From Curtobacterium ammoniigenes NBRC 101786 (GTDB lineage Bacteria; Actinomycetota; Actinomycetes; Actinomycetales; Microbacteriaceae): 64,000 nucleotides of DNA. Location of the stretch: NCBI RefSeq assembly GCF_001571045.1, contig NZ_BCSV01000001.1, positions 124,001 through 188,000 of the forward strand, in the 5' to 3' direction. The notes beneath the pieces are model-generated. The model saw only the letters and a list, made by a program, of their open reading frames with translations, was not told the origin of the DNA and ran no database searches. A program made the translations under genes and the position numbers. How positions within the stretch are numbered: the first letter of the stretch is position 1; every line of letters begins with the position of its first letter. Of the stretch, positions 26,167-34,560 are shown in pieces.

Positions 26167-28548
26167 CTACAGCGTCGCGACCGCGGAGTCGGCGACCGCG
26201 GCCGTGCCGCCGAGCACCACGACGTTCGTCGCGCCAAGCGCGGCGATCTCATCCTGCACGGCCGCGGGCGTCTGCGACGGCTGGACGAGAAGGACGGGAG
26301 CGCCGTTGCGCGCGGCGACAGGGGCTCCGGCGAGCGCATCCGGGAAGTTGGTGCCCGTCGCGACGTACACGGTCTGGGCCGCGCTGTAGCCGAGGGCCGC
26401 GAGTGCTGCCGAGGTCTCGTAGCGGCTCGAGCCCGAGACTCGTGTCACGCTGCCCCATTGACCCAGTTGGGAGGCGACGTCTGCGCTCACCGCATTCACG
26501 CCTCCGAGCACGAAGACGTGCAGAGCGACGCCCGAGACGCTTCGGAGCCGGTTCAGTTCGCTCTGAATCTCCGACGGAATGAACGTGCCGGGCACGAGCA
26601 GGACCGGTCCGCGGTGCGCTGCGGTCGCCGCGATCGCCGCGCCCGACAGCGCGTCCGGGAAGTTCAGCCCTGTCGCGATGTAGACGTTCGCTGCGCCGTT
26701 CGGGAACGTGTCGCTCGAGACGGTCGCGGAGGTCGCCCACCGGGTGTCACCAGCCTCCCGGAGCGTCGGGTGCACCGTATTGCTCGCGTATCCGGCGAGG
26801 GTGCTTTCCACACCGGTTGATATCACGTCGGTTCCGCCGAGAATCACGATCTGCTGCGGATGCAGCGTTGTCAGCTCGTTCTCGGTGGCGGTGGGGACGG
26901 AGTCCGCCAGCACGAGCAGCACCGGGGCGCCGTCGACCCCGGCCGCCGGTCCCCCGGAGAGTGCGTCGGGGAAGTTCGCTCTCGTTGCGACGTACACCTT
27001 CGACAGCCCAGGTGAGGAGTTTCCGAGCGATGCCGTCTGGGCGGCAGTGTCGAAAGCATCCGACCCGGCGATCCGCTGGACGCTCGTGATGCTCGGCTGC
27101 TCGAACGCCGTGATCCCGTGGGGGGAACCGAGGCCGGTCGGTCCGTCGTAGCCCGGCCCGGCGTTGCACTGCACGGCGACAGCACAGGTGCCGTTGCTTC
27201 CGGCCACGATGTCGTTCAAGCCGCTCGTGCGCTGATACGGCCACTGCACCGGGTATGCGCCGGCGGCCGGGCCCGGTGAGCCGGTGGTCGCGGCGGCCAG
27301 CGCGTACGTCGCCGCGATGATCGGCGACGACAGGCTCGTGCCGGAGAACTCGCCCCATCCGCTTCCCGTCGAGTCGGTGGCATAGACGAGGACGCCGTAC
27401 GCAACCGCGGACACGTCGGCCGCGGAACGTGTTTGGCAGCCGGTGGCCGTCTGCCAGGCCGGAGCGGACTCGCTGCCGCATCCGGAGCCTCCGTTGGACC
27501 ACGCCTGCTCCACCCACGTCGTCGGCGTGTTGGCGGTGAGGGTCGTCCCCCCGACCGCGGTCACGAACGGCGAGTCCGCCGGATATTGGGCTCCGTATCC
27601 GCTGTCGCCCGCTGAGGCGGTGATGGCGACGCCGGGGTGCTGGTAGTAGAGCTGGTCGGCCTCGTGGTCCATGGCGCTGCCCAGGTCCGACGTGCTGTAG
27701 GAGTTCGAGATGTACTTCGCGCCGAAGGCGACGGCCGCATTGACGCCTGCCCCGACGTCGTTGATGTCGTCGCTGTTCGCCTCGACGAGGAGGAGACGGC
27801 ACTGGGGGCAGACTGCGCTGATCATCTCCAGATCCGCTTCCGACTCCTGGCTCCAGTGGGACGTGGAGTCTGTCGGCACGTTCGTGGTGTCCGTCGAGCC
27901 GGTCTGCGTAATGGTCGTCAGGCAGCCGCTCGCCACGGAGCAGGTGCCGAGCCCCCACTGCTGGCGATACGCGTTCACGTCGGCCTCGATGTTCGGATCC
28001 CGGTACGCGTCGATGGCGGCGACGATCGGTCCAGAGCCAGGAAGTGCCGATGAACTCGGCAGCGCGTAGGCGTTTCGGATGTCCTGCGCCGTCAGGCCTG
28101 TCGATCCGGTTGTAGTGCCGAGCGGTGCGAGCGGGGGAGTGGAGGCCGACGCAGCTGTGCCGGTGGTCGCGGTCGTATCGCCGCGTTCGAGATCGCAGGC
28201 GACATGTCCGGGCTGCGGCAGCGAGCAGACCCGGTCGCGGCGGTGCTGTGCAACGTCCTGGCGCGCGGCCGATCCTGTCGATGCGGTCGCCCCCGCCGTC
28301 TGCAACGACCGTGCCATGCGTGTCGGAGCTCCGACGCGCTGGGGCCCGGCATTCGTGCGGGCAGCAGCGTCGGAACCCGCCCCGGACGACGGGGACCCGG
28401 TCGCCGGTGCAGCAGTGCTCCCGGCCGCGCTCGAGGTGGCGCTGATGGTCCCCGGAGGCGCGGCGAGCGCCGGTCCTGCTGGTCCGGCCAGCAGTGTGGT
28501 GGCGGTTGCGAGCGCGAAGATGGCAGCGGCGATCGGCCGACGAGACAC
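26167..28548 (-). CDS. Secreted S53 (sedolisin) peptidase with cell-wall-binding repeats
   Basis: 793 residues from a GTG at 28548, chosen for the strong AAGGGGA upstream and the signal peptide that follows (IAAAIFALATATTLLAG...ALAAP). A proline/serine/threonine-rich stretch of ~150 residues precedes the catalytic domain. Sedolisin landmarks are SQESEADLEM (Glu/Asp pair), TASAGDSGYG (oxyanion Asp) and GEFSGTSLSSPIIAA (catalytic Ser). Unlike many sedolisins, no long pro-domain is obvious. The last ~290 residues carry three cell-wall-binding repeat 2 units like those of the convergent lysozyme. It is expected to be an acid-tolerant serine-carboxyl protease displayed on the wall. Confidence 0.88.
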   Translation of the reverse strand: MSRRPIAAAIFALATATTLLAGPAGPALAAPPGTISATSSAAGSTAAPATGSPSSGAGSDAAARTNAGPQRVGAPTRMARSLQTAGATASTGSAARQDVAQHRRDRVCSLPQPGHVACDLERGDTTATTGTAASASTPPLAPLGTTTGSTGLTAQDIRNAYALPSSSALPGSGPIVAAIDAYRDPNIEADVNAYRQQWGLGTCSVASGCLTTITQTGSTDTTNVPTDSTSHWSQESEADLEMISAVCPQCRLLLVEANSDDINDVGAGVNAAVAFGAKYISNSYSTSDLGSAMDHEADQLYYQHPGVAITASAGDSGYGAQYPADSPFVTAVGGTTLTANTPTTWVEQAWSNGGSGCGSESAPAWQTATGCQTRSAADVSAVAYGVLVYATDSTGSGWGEFSGTSLSSPIIAATYALAAATTGSPGPAAGAYPVQWPYQRTSGLNDIVAGSNGTCAVAVQCNAGPGYDGPTGLGSPHGITAFEQPSITSVQRIAGSDAFDTAAQTASLGNSSPGLSKVYVATRANFPDALSGGPAAGVDGAPVLLVLADSVPTATENELTTLHPQQIVILGGTDVISTGVESTLAGYASNTVHPTLREAGDTRWATSATVSSDTFPNGAANVYIATGLNFPDALSGAAIAATAAHRGPVLLVPGTFIPSEIQSELNRLRSVSGVALHVFVLGGVNAVSADVASQLGQWGSVTRVSGSSRYETSAALAALGYSAAQTVYVATGTNFPDALAGAPVAARNGAPVLLVQPSQTPAAVQDEIAALGATNVVVLGGTAAVADSAVATL

Positions 28549-28668
28549 GTGTGTCCCCTTCCCTGTCGCGGTCAGGGTAGCAAGCGCCTCATGCGTCACA
28601 TCATCCCCAGGGCGGGGTGCACCGGTCTTCGCGGCGTTCGGAAACCGGACGGATCGACCGAGAAACGT

Positions 28669-28708
28669 TGTGCAATCGGTTGCCAAGTCTCGGGGCAGCG
28701 GCTACCGT
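28669..28708 (+). promoter_or_regulatory. LacI-type operator overlapping a promoter
   Basis: TGTGCAATCGGTTGCCAA (28669-28686) shares GCAATCGGTTG and the flanking CCAA/ACAA pattern with the site at 33092. TTGCCA (28680-28685), a 17-base spacer and TACCGT (28703-28708) form a promoter whose -35 lies inside the palindrome. The isomerase ATG is at 28781, leaving a leader of about 65 bases. Repression by the LacI protein encoded at 31962 is inferred. Confidence 0.6.
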
Positions 28709-28780
28709 CGACAAGCGGACGGCGCAACCGCCTCCATCGCCGCCGACGAGCGGCGCCGCGAGCATCAACGAGGAGCTGGC

Positions 28781-29620
28781 ATGCAAGCAACCGCATGGAC
28801 CCTGTCCGGATTCGGTGACGAGATCGACCCGGACCCGAGAGTGCAGGTCGCCGTGCTGCAGGCGCTCGGCGCGAAGCACATCGAGGTACGGAGCGCCTGG
28901 GGCGTCAATGTCGTCGATCTCGACGACGACCAGCTCGAGCGACTCGCGGCACTGCTCCGCGAAACCGGAATGGGCGTCTCTGCGATCGCATCGCCGATCG
29001 GCAAGGTGGACATCGCGCTGGAGCCGGAGCACGAGGTCGAGCGCCTCCGCCGTGTCATCCGCGTCGCTCACGCCCTCGGCACCACGAACATTCGGATCTT
29101 CTCCTTCTACCGGGGTGAGGGCGTGCCGGTCGAAAGCATCCGCGACGATGTGATGACGCGCCTCCGGTTGCTCGCCGACCTCGCCGAGTCCGAGCAGGTC
29201 GTGCTGCTCCACGAGAACGAGAAGGACATCTTCGGCGACGTCCCATCCCGCGTGCTCGACATCGTCGAGACGGTCGGCTCACCGGCCCTTCGTCTCGCCT
29301 GGGACAACGCGAACTTCGTCCAGGTCGGGGTGCGGCCGTTCAGCGACGGCTGGGAGGCGCTTCGGCCCTACGTCGACTATCTCCAGGTCAAGGACGCGGT
29401 CGCGGCGGACGGCCATGTCGTCCCAGCGGGCCAGGGCGACGGTGAGTTGCGCGAGACGCTCACGGCGCTGCGCGATTCCGGCTACCAGGGGTTCGCGTCG
29501 CTCGAACCGCACCTCAGCGGCGCGTTCGCCCTCGGCGGCTTCTCGGGGCCGTCCGCATTCGGGGTTGCCGCTCGCGCGTTCGCCGCACTGCTCGCCGAGC
29601 TCGGCGTGGAGACTCGGTGA
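28781..29620 (+). CDS. TIM-barrel sugar isomerase/epimerase
   Basis: 279 residues. The AP-endonuclease-2-like barrel begins ATAWTLSGFGDEIDPDPRVQVAVLQALGAKHIEVR. Expected metal-ligand positions appear in VLLHENEKD (Glu), LAWDNANF (Asp) and ASLEPHLSG (Glu), but the usual H-x-K-D third ligand reads QVKD, so its metal site differs from that of the homologue at 18331. AGGAG lies before the ATG. The next gene overlaps by four bases (GTGA). It probably works with the neighbouring oxidoreductases on a sugar acid or keto-sugar. Confidence 0.83.
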   Translation: MQATAWTLSGFGDEIDPDPRVQVAVLQALGAKHIEVRSAWGVNVVDLDDDQLERLAALLRETGMGVSAIASPIGKVDIALEPEHEVERLRRVIRVAHALGTTNIRIFSFYRGEGVPVESIRDDVMTRLRLLADLAESEQVVLLHENEKDIFGDVPSRVLDIVETVGSPALRLAWDNANFVQVGVRPFSDGWEALRPYVDYLQVKDAVAADGHVVPAGQGDGELRETLTALRDSGYQGFASLEPHLSGAFALGGFSGPSAFGVAARAFAALLAELGVETR

Positions 29621-30621
29621 CCCGCGCGGCCGTCATCGGCTGCGGAGACATCTCCGCACTCCACTTCGCCGCGATCGAGGCGATGCCCGACGTCGAACTC
29701 GTCGCCGTCTGCGACACCGATCCTGGGCGCCTGGAGGCGGCGACGGCAGCGCACGGCGTCGCTGGGTTCGATGACCACCAGCGCATGATCGAGGCGGAGC
29801 ATCCCGACGTGGTGCACGTCACGACGCCGCACGCCGAGCACGCTGCGATCGCGATCGACGCGCTCCGGGCAGGCGTGGACGTCCTCCTCGAGAAACCGCT
29901 CGCGCACTCGCGAGGCGCAGGGGCGCGCGTGGTCGATGCAGCTGCCGAGTCGGGGGCTCGGCTCGGCGTGTGCTTCCAGAACCGGTACAACACCCCGGTC
30001 GTCGCAGCCAAGCAGTTGCTCGAGAGCGGTGCGCTCGGCCCGGTGCTCGGTGCGAACGCGACCGTCATGTGGCATCGCGATGCCGCGTATTACGCCGATC
30101 GACCATGGCGCGGACGGTGGCGCTCGGCCGGCGGGGGGCTCCTGATGAACCAGGCGATCCACACGGTCGACCTGCTGCAATGGCTCGTCGGCGACGTCGA
30201 GCGGGTGCGGGGCGGCGCCGCGACCCGGGTGCTCGGCGAGGTGATCGAGGTGGAGGACACCGCGGACATCGTGCTCGATCACGTCGGGGGCGCCCAGAGC
30301 ACCTTCTTCGGCACCCTGAACAATCCCGTGAATGCCCCGGTCACCGTCGACGTTGTGACCGAAGGCGCTGTGCTGTCGCTCCGGGGCGCGCTCACCGTCA
30401 CGTACACCGACGGCCGGGTCGAGACCGTCGAAGAGGACGCGTCCGCCTCCGGCCCGCGCGCGTACTGGGGGGCCTCGCACGAACGGCTGATTCGGGACTT
30501 CTACGGCGGAATCGGCAGCGGTGAGCCGTTCTGGATCGACGGGCGGGAGGCGCAGAAAACGCTCGACATCATCCAGACCGTCTACGACGCCTCCTTTCCG
30601 GCGCGACCGACGAACGACTGA
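29617..30621 (+). CDS. Gfo/Idh/MocA family oxidoreductase
   Basis: 334 residues from a GTG overlapping the isomerase stop. The Rossmann motif is AVIGCGDISALHF, the EKP motif is LLEKPLAHS, and the C-domain has GGGLLMNQAIHTVDLLQWLVG with the family His. It should oxidise or reduce a sugar-type substrate with NAD(P). It is translationally coupled to the isomerase gene, suggesting sequential steps on one metabolite. A 140-base gap without an obvious gene or hairpin separates it from the next oxidoreductase. Confidence 0.87.
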   Translation: MTRAAVIGCGDISALHFAAIEAMPDVELVAVCDTDPGRLEAATAAHGVAGFDDHQRMIEAEHPDVVHVTTPHAEHAAIAIDALRAGVDVLLEKPLAHSRGAGARVVDAAAESGARLGVCFQNRYNTPVVAAKQLLESGALGPVLGANATVMWHRDAAYYADRPWRGRWRSAGGGLLMNQAIHTVDLLQWLVGDVERVRGGAATRVLGEVIEVEDTADIVLDHVGGAQSTFFGTLNNPVNAPVTVDVVTEGAVLSLRGALTVTYTDGRVETVEEDASASGPRAYWGASHERLIRDFYGGIGSGEPFWIDGREAQKTLDIIQTVYDASFPARPTND

Positions 30622-30761
30622 GCGGGCGTACCGGGCGCGCGACCGATGGACGACTGATCGGGCGGACGACCGGCAGCTCAGCGCAATCGAGCGGAAGCCA
30701 GCGGCGGGAACGCAGATGCGGCCAGGCCACATCACATGAGATTTGAGAGAGGAACGAACAC

Positions 30762-31934
30762 ATGGCGGACGGCAAGCGCGTTCGGCTCGGCATCATCGGC
30801 TTCGGCGCCCAGGGCGGGATGTATGCCCGGCTCATCACCGACGGCCGCGTCCCGAACATGACGATCGGTGCGATCGTCGACATCGACCCGGCGAAGCGAC
30901 AGCTTGCCGCCGAGCGGCATCCGGGCGTCGCGATCTTCGACGACTACCGATCGCTCCTCGGCGACGACGACGTCATCGATGCCGTCGTCACGACGGTTCC
31001 GCACTACCTTCACCCGGAGATCGGCATGGCCGCGATCCGCGCCGGAGTGCCGGTCCTCGTCGAGAAGCCGGCCGGTGTCTACACCCGGCAGGTGCGGGAA
31101 CTGAACGAGGTCGCCGCGGAGCACCCGGACGTCGTCTTCGGAATCATGTTCAATCAGCGCAACAACCCGCTCTACCGTCGACTCAAGGAGATCGTCGATG
31201 CGGGTGAGATCGGCGCGATTCGGAGGACGAACTGGATCATCACGACCTGGTGGCGGCCGCAGGGCTACTACGACCAGAGCGCCTGGCGCGCGACGTGGGG
31301 TGGCGAGGGCGGCGGCGTCCTGGTGAATCAGGCGCCGCACCAGCTTGATCTGTGGCAGTGGATCTGCGGCGTTCCGCAGTCGGTGTTCGCGAAGGTGGCC
31401 TACGGGTTCCGCCGCAACATCGCTGTGGAGGACGAGGTCACGGCGCTCGTCGACTATGGCGACGGCGCGACGGGTGTGCTCGTCACCGCAACGCATGACG
31501 TGATCGGGACCGATCGACTCGAGATCCTTGGCGATCGCGGCAAGATCGTCGTCGAGAAGAGCGCCACCGCCACGGTGTATCGGCTTCGCCAGCCGGAGCG
31601 CGAGCTGAGTGATGGTCTCGCGCCGGCGGACGTCGCACGCCTGTTCCGCGGCGAGATCGACACCTCGGACTACTGGGACAGTGAGACGATCTCGTTCGAG
31701 TCGCAGTGGGGTGCGCAGCACGCGGGTGTGCTCGAGAATTTCGCTGCAGCCGTGCTCGACGGAACCCCGCTGCTCGCGCCGGGTTCGGACGGAATCAACG
31801 GGGTGCGGCTCGCGAACGCCATCCATCTGTCGAGCTGGCTCGGCCGGGAGGTTCCGCTCGACTTCGACGAGGACGAATATCTGGCCGAGTTGAACAAGCG
31901 GATCGCGGCCGAGGGTGTGTATCCCACGCGATAG
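30762..31934 (+). CDS. Gfo/Idh/MocA family oxidoreductase
   Basis: 390 residues. The cofactor motif is GIIGFGAQGGMYARLI, the EKP motif LVEKPAGVY, and the C-domain shows GGEGGGVLVNQAPHQLDLWQWICG. It is longer than its upstream paralogue and only distantly similar, so a different substrate or the reverse reaction is likely. GAGAGGA sits before the ATG. A LacI regulator gene follows after 27 bases, implying that this operon is self-regulated. Confidence 0.87.
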   Translation: MADGKRVRLGIIGFGAQGGMYARLITDGRVPNMTIGAIVDIDPAKRQLAAERHPGVAIFDDYRSLLGDDDVIDAVVTTVPHYLHPEIGMAAIRAGVPVLVEKPAGVYTRQVRELNEVAAEHPDVVFGIMFNQRNNPLYRRLKEIVDAGEIGAIRRTNWIITTWWRPQGYYDQSAWRATWGGEGGGVLVNQAPHQLDLWQWICGVPQSVFAKVAYGFRRNIAVEDEVTALVDYGDGATGVLVTATHDVIGTDRLEILGDRGKIVVEKSATATVYRLRQPERELSDGLAPADVARLFRGEIDTSDYWDSETISFESQWGAQHAGVLENFAAAVLDGTPLLAPGSDGINGVRLANAIHLSSWLGREVPLDFDEDEYLAELNKRIAAEGVYPTR

Positions 31935-31961
31935 CGTGTCCCCCGACGGCAAGGAGCGGGG

Positions 31962-33026
31962 ATGACGGACTCCACGGGCGACGACGAATCACCCGCGGTG
32001 GGAGGGACGCGGCCTCGCGGAGCGCGGCCCACGATCTACGACATCGCGCAGCTCGCGGGAGTGAATCCGTCGACGGTCTCGCGCGCGCTCAGCAAGCCAG
32101 GGCGACTCAATCCGAAGACCGAGCAGCTGATCCGCGAGGCCGCGAAAGCGCTGAACTATCGGGTCAACCCGATGGCACGGGCGCTGCCGACTGGGCGCAC
32201 GCATACGCTCGGCCTGATCGTCGCCGACATCACGAACCCGATGTTCTTCGACGTCGTGCGCGGAGCCGAGCGTGCGGCGGCGGCCGACGGCTACACGCTT
32301 GTGCTCGCGGAGTCGCAGGAGTCGGGTGCGCTCGAGGCGGAGACCGCCGACCGTGTCGCGCCCTCCGTCGACGGACTCATTCTCGTGACCACGCGTCTGA
32401 CGGATGACGAGATCCGTGCGCTCGCCGAGCAGCATCCGCTCGTGGTGATCAACCGCCTCGTCGACGATGTCCCGTCGGTGATTCCCGAGGTCGCCCCCGG
32501 CATCGATGCGGCGCTCGATCATCTCGCGGCGGTCGGGCACACCTCGGTCGCGTTCCTCGCCGGGCCGGAGCGCTCCTGGATGAGTCGCGCGCGGTGGGAC
32601 GAGATCATGGCCCGCGCGGTGGATCGCTCGCTCAACATCGTCGAGATCGCATCGTCGAGTCCGACGCTCGACGGCGGGATCGAAGCGTTCAACCGGGTCC
32701 GCGCCGCCGGGGTCACCGCTGTGGTCGCCTACAACGACCTCATGGGGATCGGCCTGCTGCGGGCGTCGCAACAGGCGGGGCTCAGCGTGCCGGGTGACCT
32801 CAGCATCGTCGGATTCGACGACATCTTCGGCTCGGACTTCACGTCGCCGCCGCTGTCGACCATTCGGACGCCGCTCAACCGTTTGGGGGAGCTCGCCGTA
32901 CAGCGACTGCTCGCGCAACTCGGCACCGCCGCGGCGCCCGACGATGTCGGCGCGCTCGCGACGGAGTTCATACCGCGTGGCTCATCGGGCGCACCGCGGG
33001 GAGCCGGGAACGCCGCGCGCGCCTGA
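31962..33026 (+). CDS. LacI family regulator of sugar/uronate genes
   Basis: 354 residues with the helix-turn-helix PTIYDIAQLAGVNPSTVSRALSKPGRLNPKT (about residues 23-52), hinge, and ligand domain (LGLIVADITNPMFFDVVRGAERAA ... SIVGFDDIFGSDFTSPPLSTIRTP). It closes the 28781-33026 gene block and precedes uxaC. Palindromes with the same centre lie before both blocks (28669 and 33092), overlapping promoters, so it probably represses both and is released by a uronate or pathway product. Confidence 0.92.
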   Translation: MTDSTGDDESPAVGGTRPRGARPTIYDIAQLAGVNPSTVSRALSKPGRLNPKTEQLIREAAKALNYRVNPMARALPTGRTHTLGLIVADITNPMFFDVVRGAERAAAADGYTLVLAESQESGALEAETADRVAPSVDGLILVTTRLTDDEIRALAEQHPLVVINRLVDDVPSVIPEVAPGIDAALDHLAAVGHTSVAFLAGPERSWMSRARWDEIMARAVDRSLNIVEIASSSPTLDGGIEAFNRVRAAGVTAVVAYNDLMGIGLLRASQQAGLSVPGDLSIVGFDDIFGSDFTSPPLSTIRTPLNRLGELAVQRLLAQLGTAAAPDDVGALATEFIPRGSSGAPRGAGNAARA

Positions 33027-33091
33027 CCGCGCGGCGGCCGCGCCCGCCTCCCACAACGTTCTCGGCGCATCATCCCGAGGCCGCGACCGTT

Positions 33092-33132
33092 TTGGCAATC
33101 GGTTGACAAGCTCTGTTGCCAGCGACTAGACA
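33092..33132 (+). promoter_or_regulatory. LacI-type operator and leaderless promoter of uxaC
   Basis: TTGGCAATCGGTTGACAA (33092-33109) fits TTGnCAAnCGnTTGnCAA, a palindrome with 14 of 18 symmetric positions. A consensus -35 TTGACA (33103-33108) lies inside it; after 18 bases comes TAGACA (33127-33132), and the uxaC GTG is only 6 bases further on. The transcript probably starts at or next to the start codon, so it would lack a leader. Confidence 0.65.
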
Positions 33133-33138
33133 GGAGCG

Positions 33139-34560
33139 GTGCAAGCGCCTCTCGTACTGGACCCGGACCGCCTCTTCCCCGTGGATCCCGCGACGCGAAC
33201 CGTCGCCCGCGAGCTGTACGAGTCGGTCCGAACACTGCCGATCATCTCCCCGCACGGCCACGTGGACCCGCGCATGCTGCTCGACGATCCGGCGTTCCCG
33301 AACCCGAGCGAACTGTTCATCCGCTACGACCACTACGTGACGCGCGTGCTCCACGCTGCCGGCGTCGACCTCACCGCACTCGGCGTGCCGACGCGCGACG
33401 GCTCCGAGACCGCGGCGGTGTCGCCCCGCACGGTCTGGCGGACCTTCTGCGAGCACTGGCCGCACTACGCGGGCACCGCGTCCGGATACTGGCTGCAAGA
33501 CACCCTTGTCTCGCAGTTCGGGATCAGCGTCGAGCCGTCCGCGGAGAGCGCCGACACCATCTACGACGCCATTCAGCGGCGCCTCGACGACCCCGACTTC
33601 CGGCCCCGAGCGCTGCTCGACCGGTTCCGCATCGACTTCCTGGCGACGACCGACGACCCGCTCGACGACCTCGCCGCGCACCGTTCGCTCGCAGCGGACC
33701 CGAGCCTCCGGACGCGGGTCGCGCCGACGTTCCGCCCCGACCCCTACATCGACCCCAACAATCCCGGGTTCGCGAACGCCGTGCAGCGGATCGCCGAGTG
33801 GGGCGGGTTCGCAGCCGACGACTTCGGGTCATACCGCGACGCGCTCGCAGACCGCCGCCGATACTTCGTCGAGCACGGAGCCGTCTCCGCGGACCACGGC
33901 GTGCTGCAGCCGTTCACCGAGGACCTGCCGCCCGCGGAGGCCGAGGCGCTGTTCCGCCGCGTCGTCGCCGGCACCGCCGACGCCGAGGAGCGCACGCGCT
34001 TCGCCGCAGTGATGCTGTTCGAGATGGCCCGGATGAGCGTCGAGGACGGTCTCGTCATGACCGTGCACCCGGGCGTCGTCCGCAACCACCACGCGCCGAC
34101 CTTCGACCGGTTCGGACCGGACATGGGCCACGACGTGCCCACGGCCACCCGCTACGTCGAGCCGTTGCGGCCGCTGCTCGACCGATTCGGAACCAACCCG
34201 GAGTTCCACCTCGTGCTCTTCACGGTGGATGAGACCACGTTCTCGCGGGAGATCGCCCCGCTCGCCGGCTTCTATCCGAGCGTGTACATCGGCGCGCCGT
34301 GGTGGTTCCTCGACGCTCCGGACGCGGTCCAGCGCTTCCGTGCCGCCGTCACCGAGACCGCCGGCTTCTACCGCGGGTCCGGGTTCATCGACGACACCCG
34401 CGCCTTCCTCTCCATCCCGGCGCGGCACGACATGTCCCGGCGCATCGACGCCGCCTATCTCGCGCGGCTCGTCGGCGAAGGACGCGTGTCCCGGTCGCTC
34501 GCCGAGCGGATCATCCGTGATCTCGTCGCGACCGTTCCGAAACAGGTGTTCAAGCTATGA
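33139..34560 (+). CDS. uxaC: Uronate isomerase (glucuronate/galacturonate isomerase)
   Basis: 473 residues, the normal UxaC length. The amidohydrolase-fold motif ISPHGHVDPRMLL carries His39 and His41; later landmarks are MTVHPGVVRNHH and GFIDDTRAFLSIPARHDMSRRIDAAYLARLV. It converts D-glucuronate to D-fructuronate (and galacturonate to tagaturonate) in the cytoplasm, the first step of hexuronate breakdown. The GTG start has no well-spaced ribosome site, consistent with leaderless translation from the promoter just upstream. Its stop overlaps the uxuB start (ATGA), so the two enzymes are made together. Confidence 0.93.
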   Translation: MQAPLVLDPDRLFPVDPATRTVARELYESVRTLPIISPHGHVDPRMLLDDPAFPNPSELFIRYDHYVTRVLHAAGVDLTALGVPTRDGSETAAVSPRTVWRTFCEHWPHYAGTASGYWLQDTLVSQFGISVEPSAESADTIYDAIQRRLDDPDFRPRALLDRFRIDFLATTDDPLDDLAAHRSLAADPSLRTRVAPTFRPDPYIDPNNPGFANAVQRIAEWGGFAADDFGSYRDALADRRRYFVEHGAVSADHGVLQPFTEDLPPAEAEALFRRVVAGTADAEERTRFAAVMLFEMARMSVEDGLVMTVHPGVVRNHHAPTFDRFGPDMGHDVPTATRYVEPLRPLLDRFGTNPEFHLVLFTVDETTFSREIAPLAGFYPSVYIGAPWWFLDAPDAVQRFRAAVTETAGFYRGSGFIDDTRAFLSIPARHDMSRRIDAAYLARLVGEGRVSRSLAERIIRDLVATVPKQVFKL

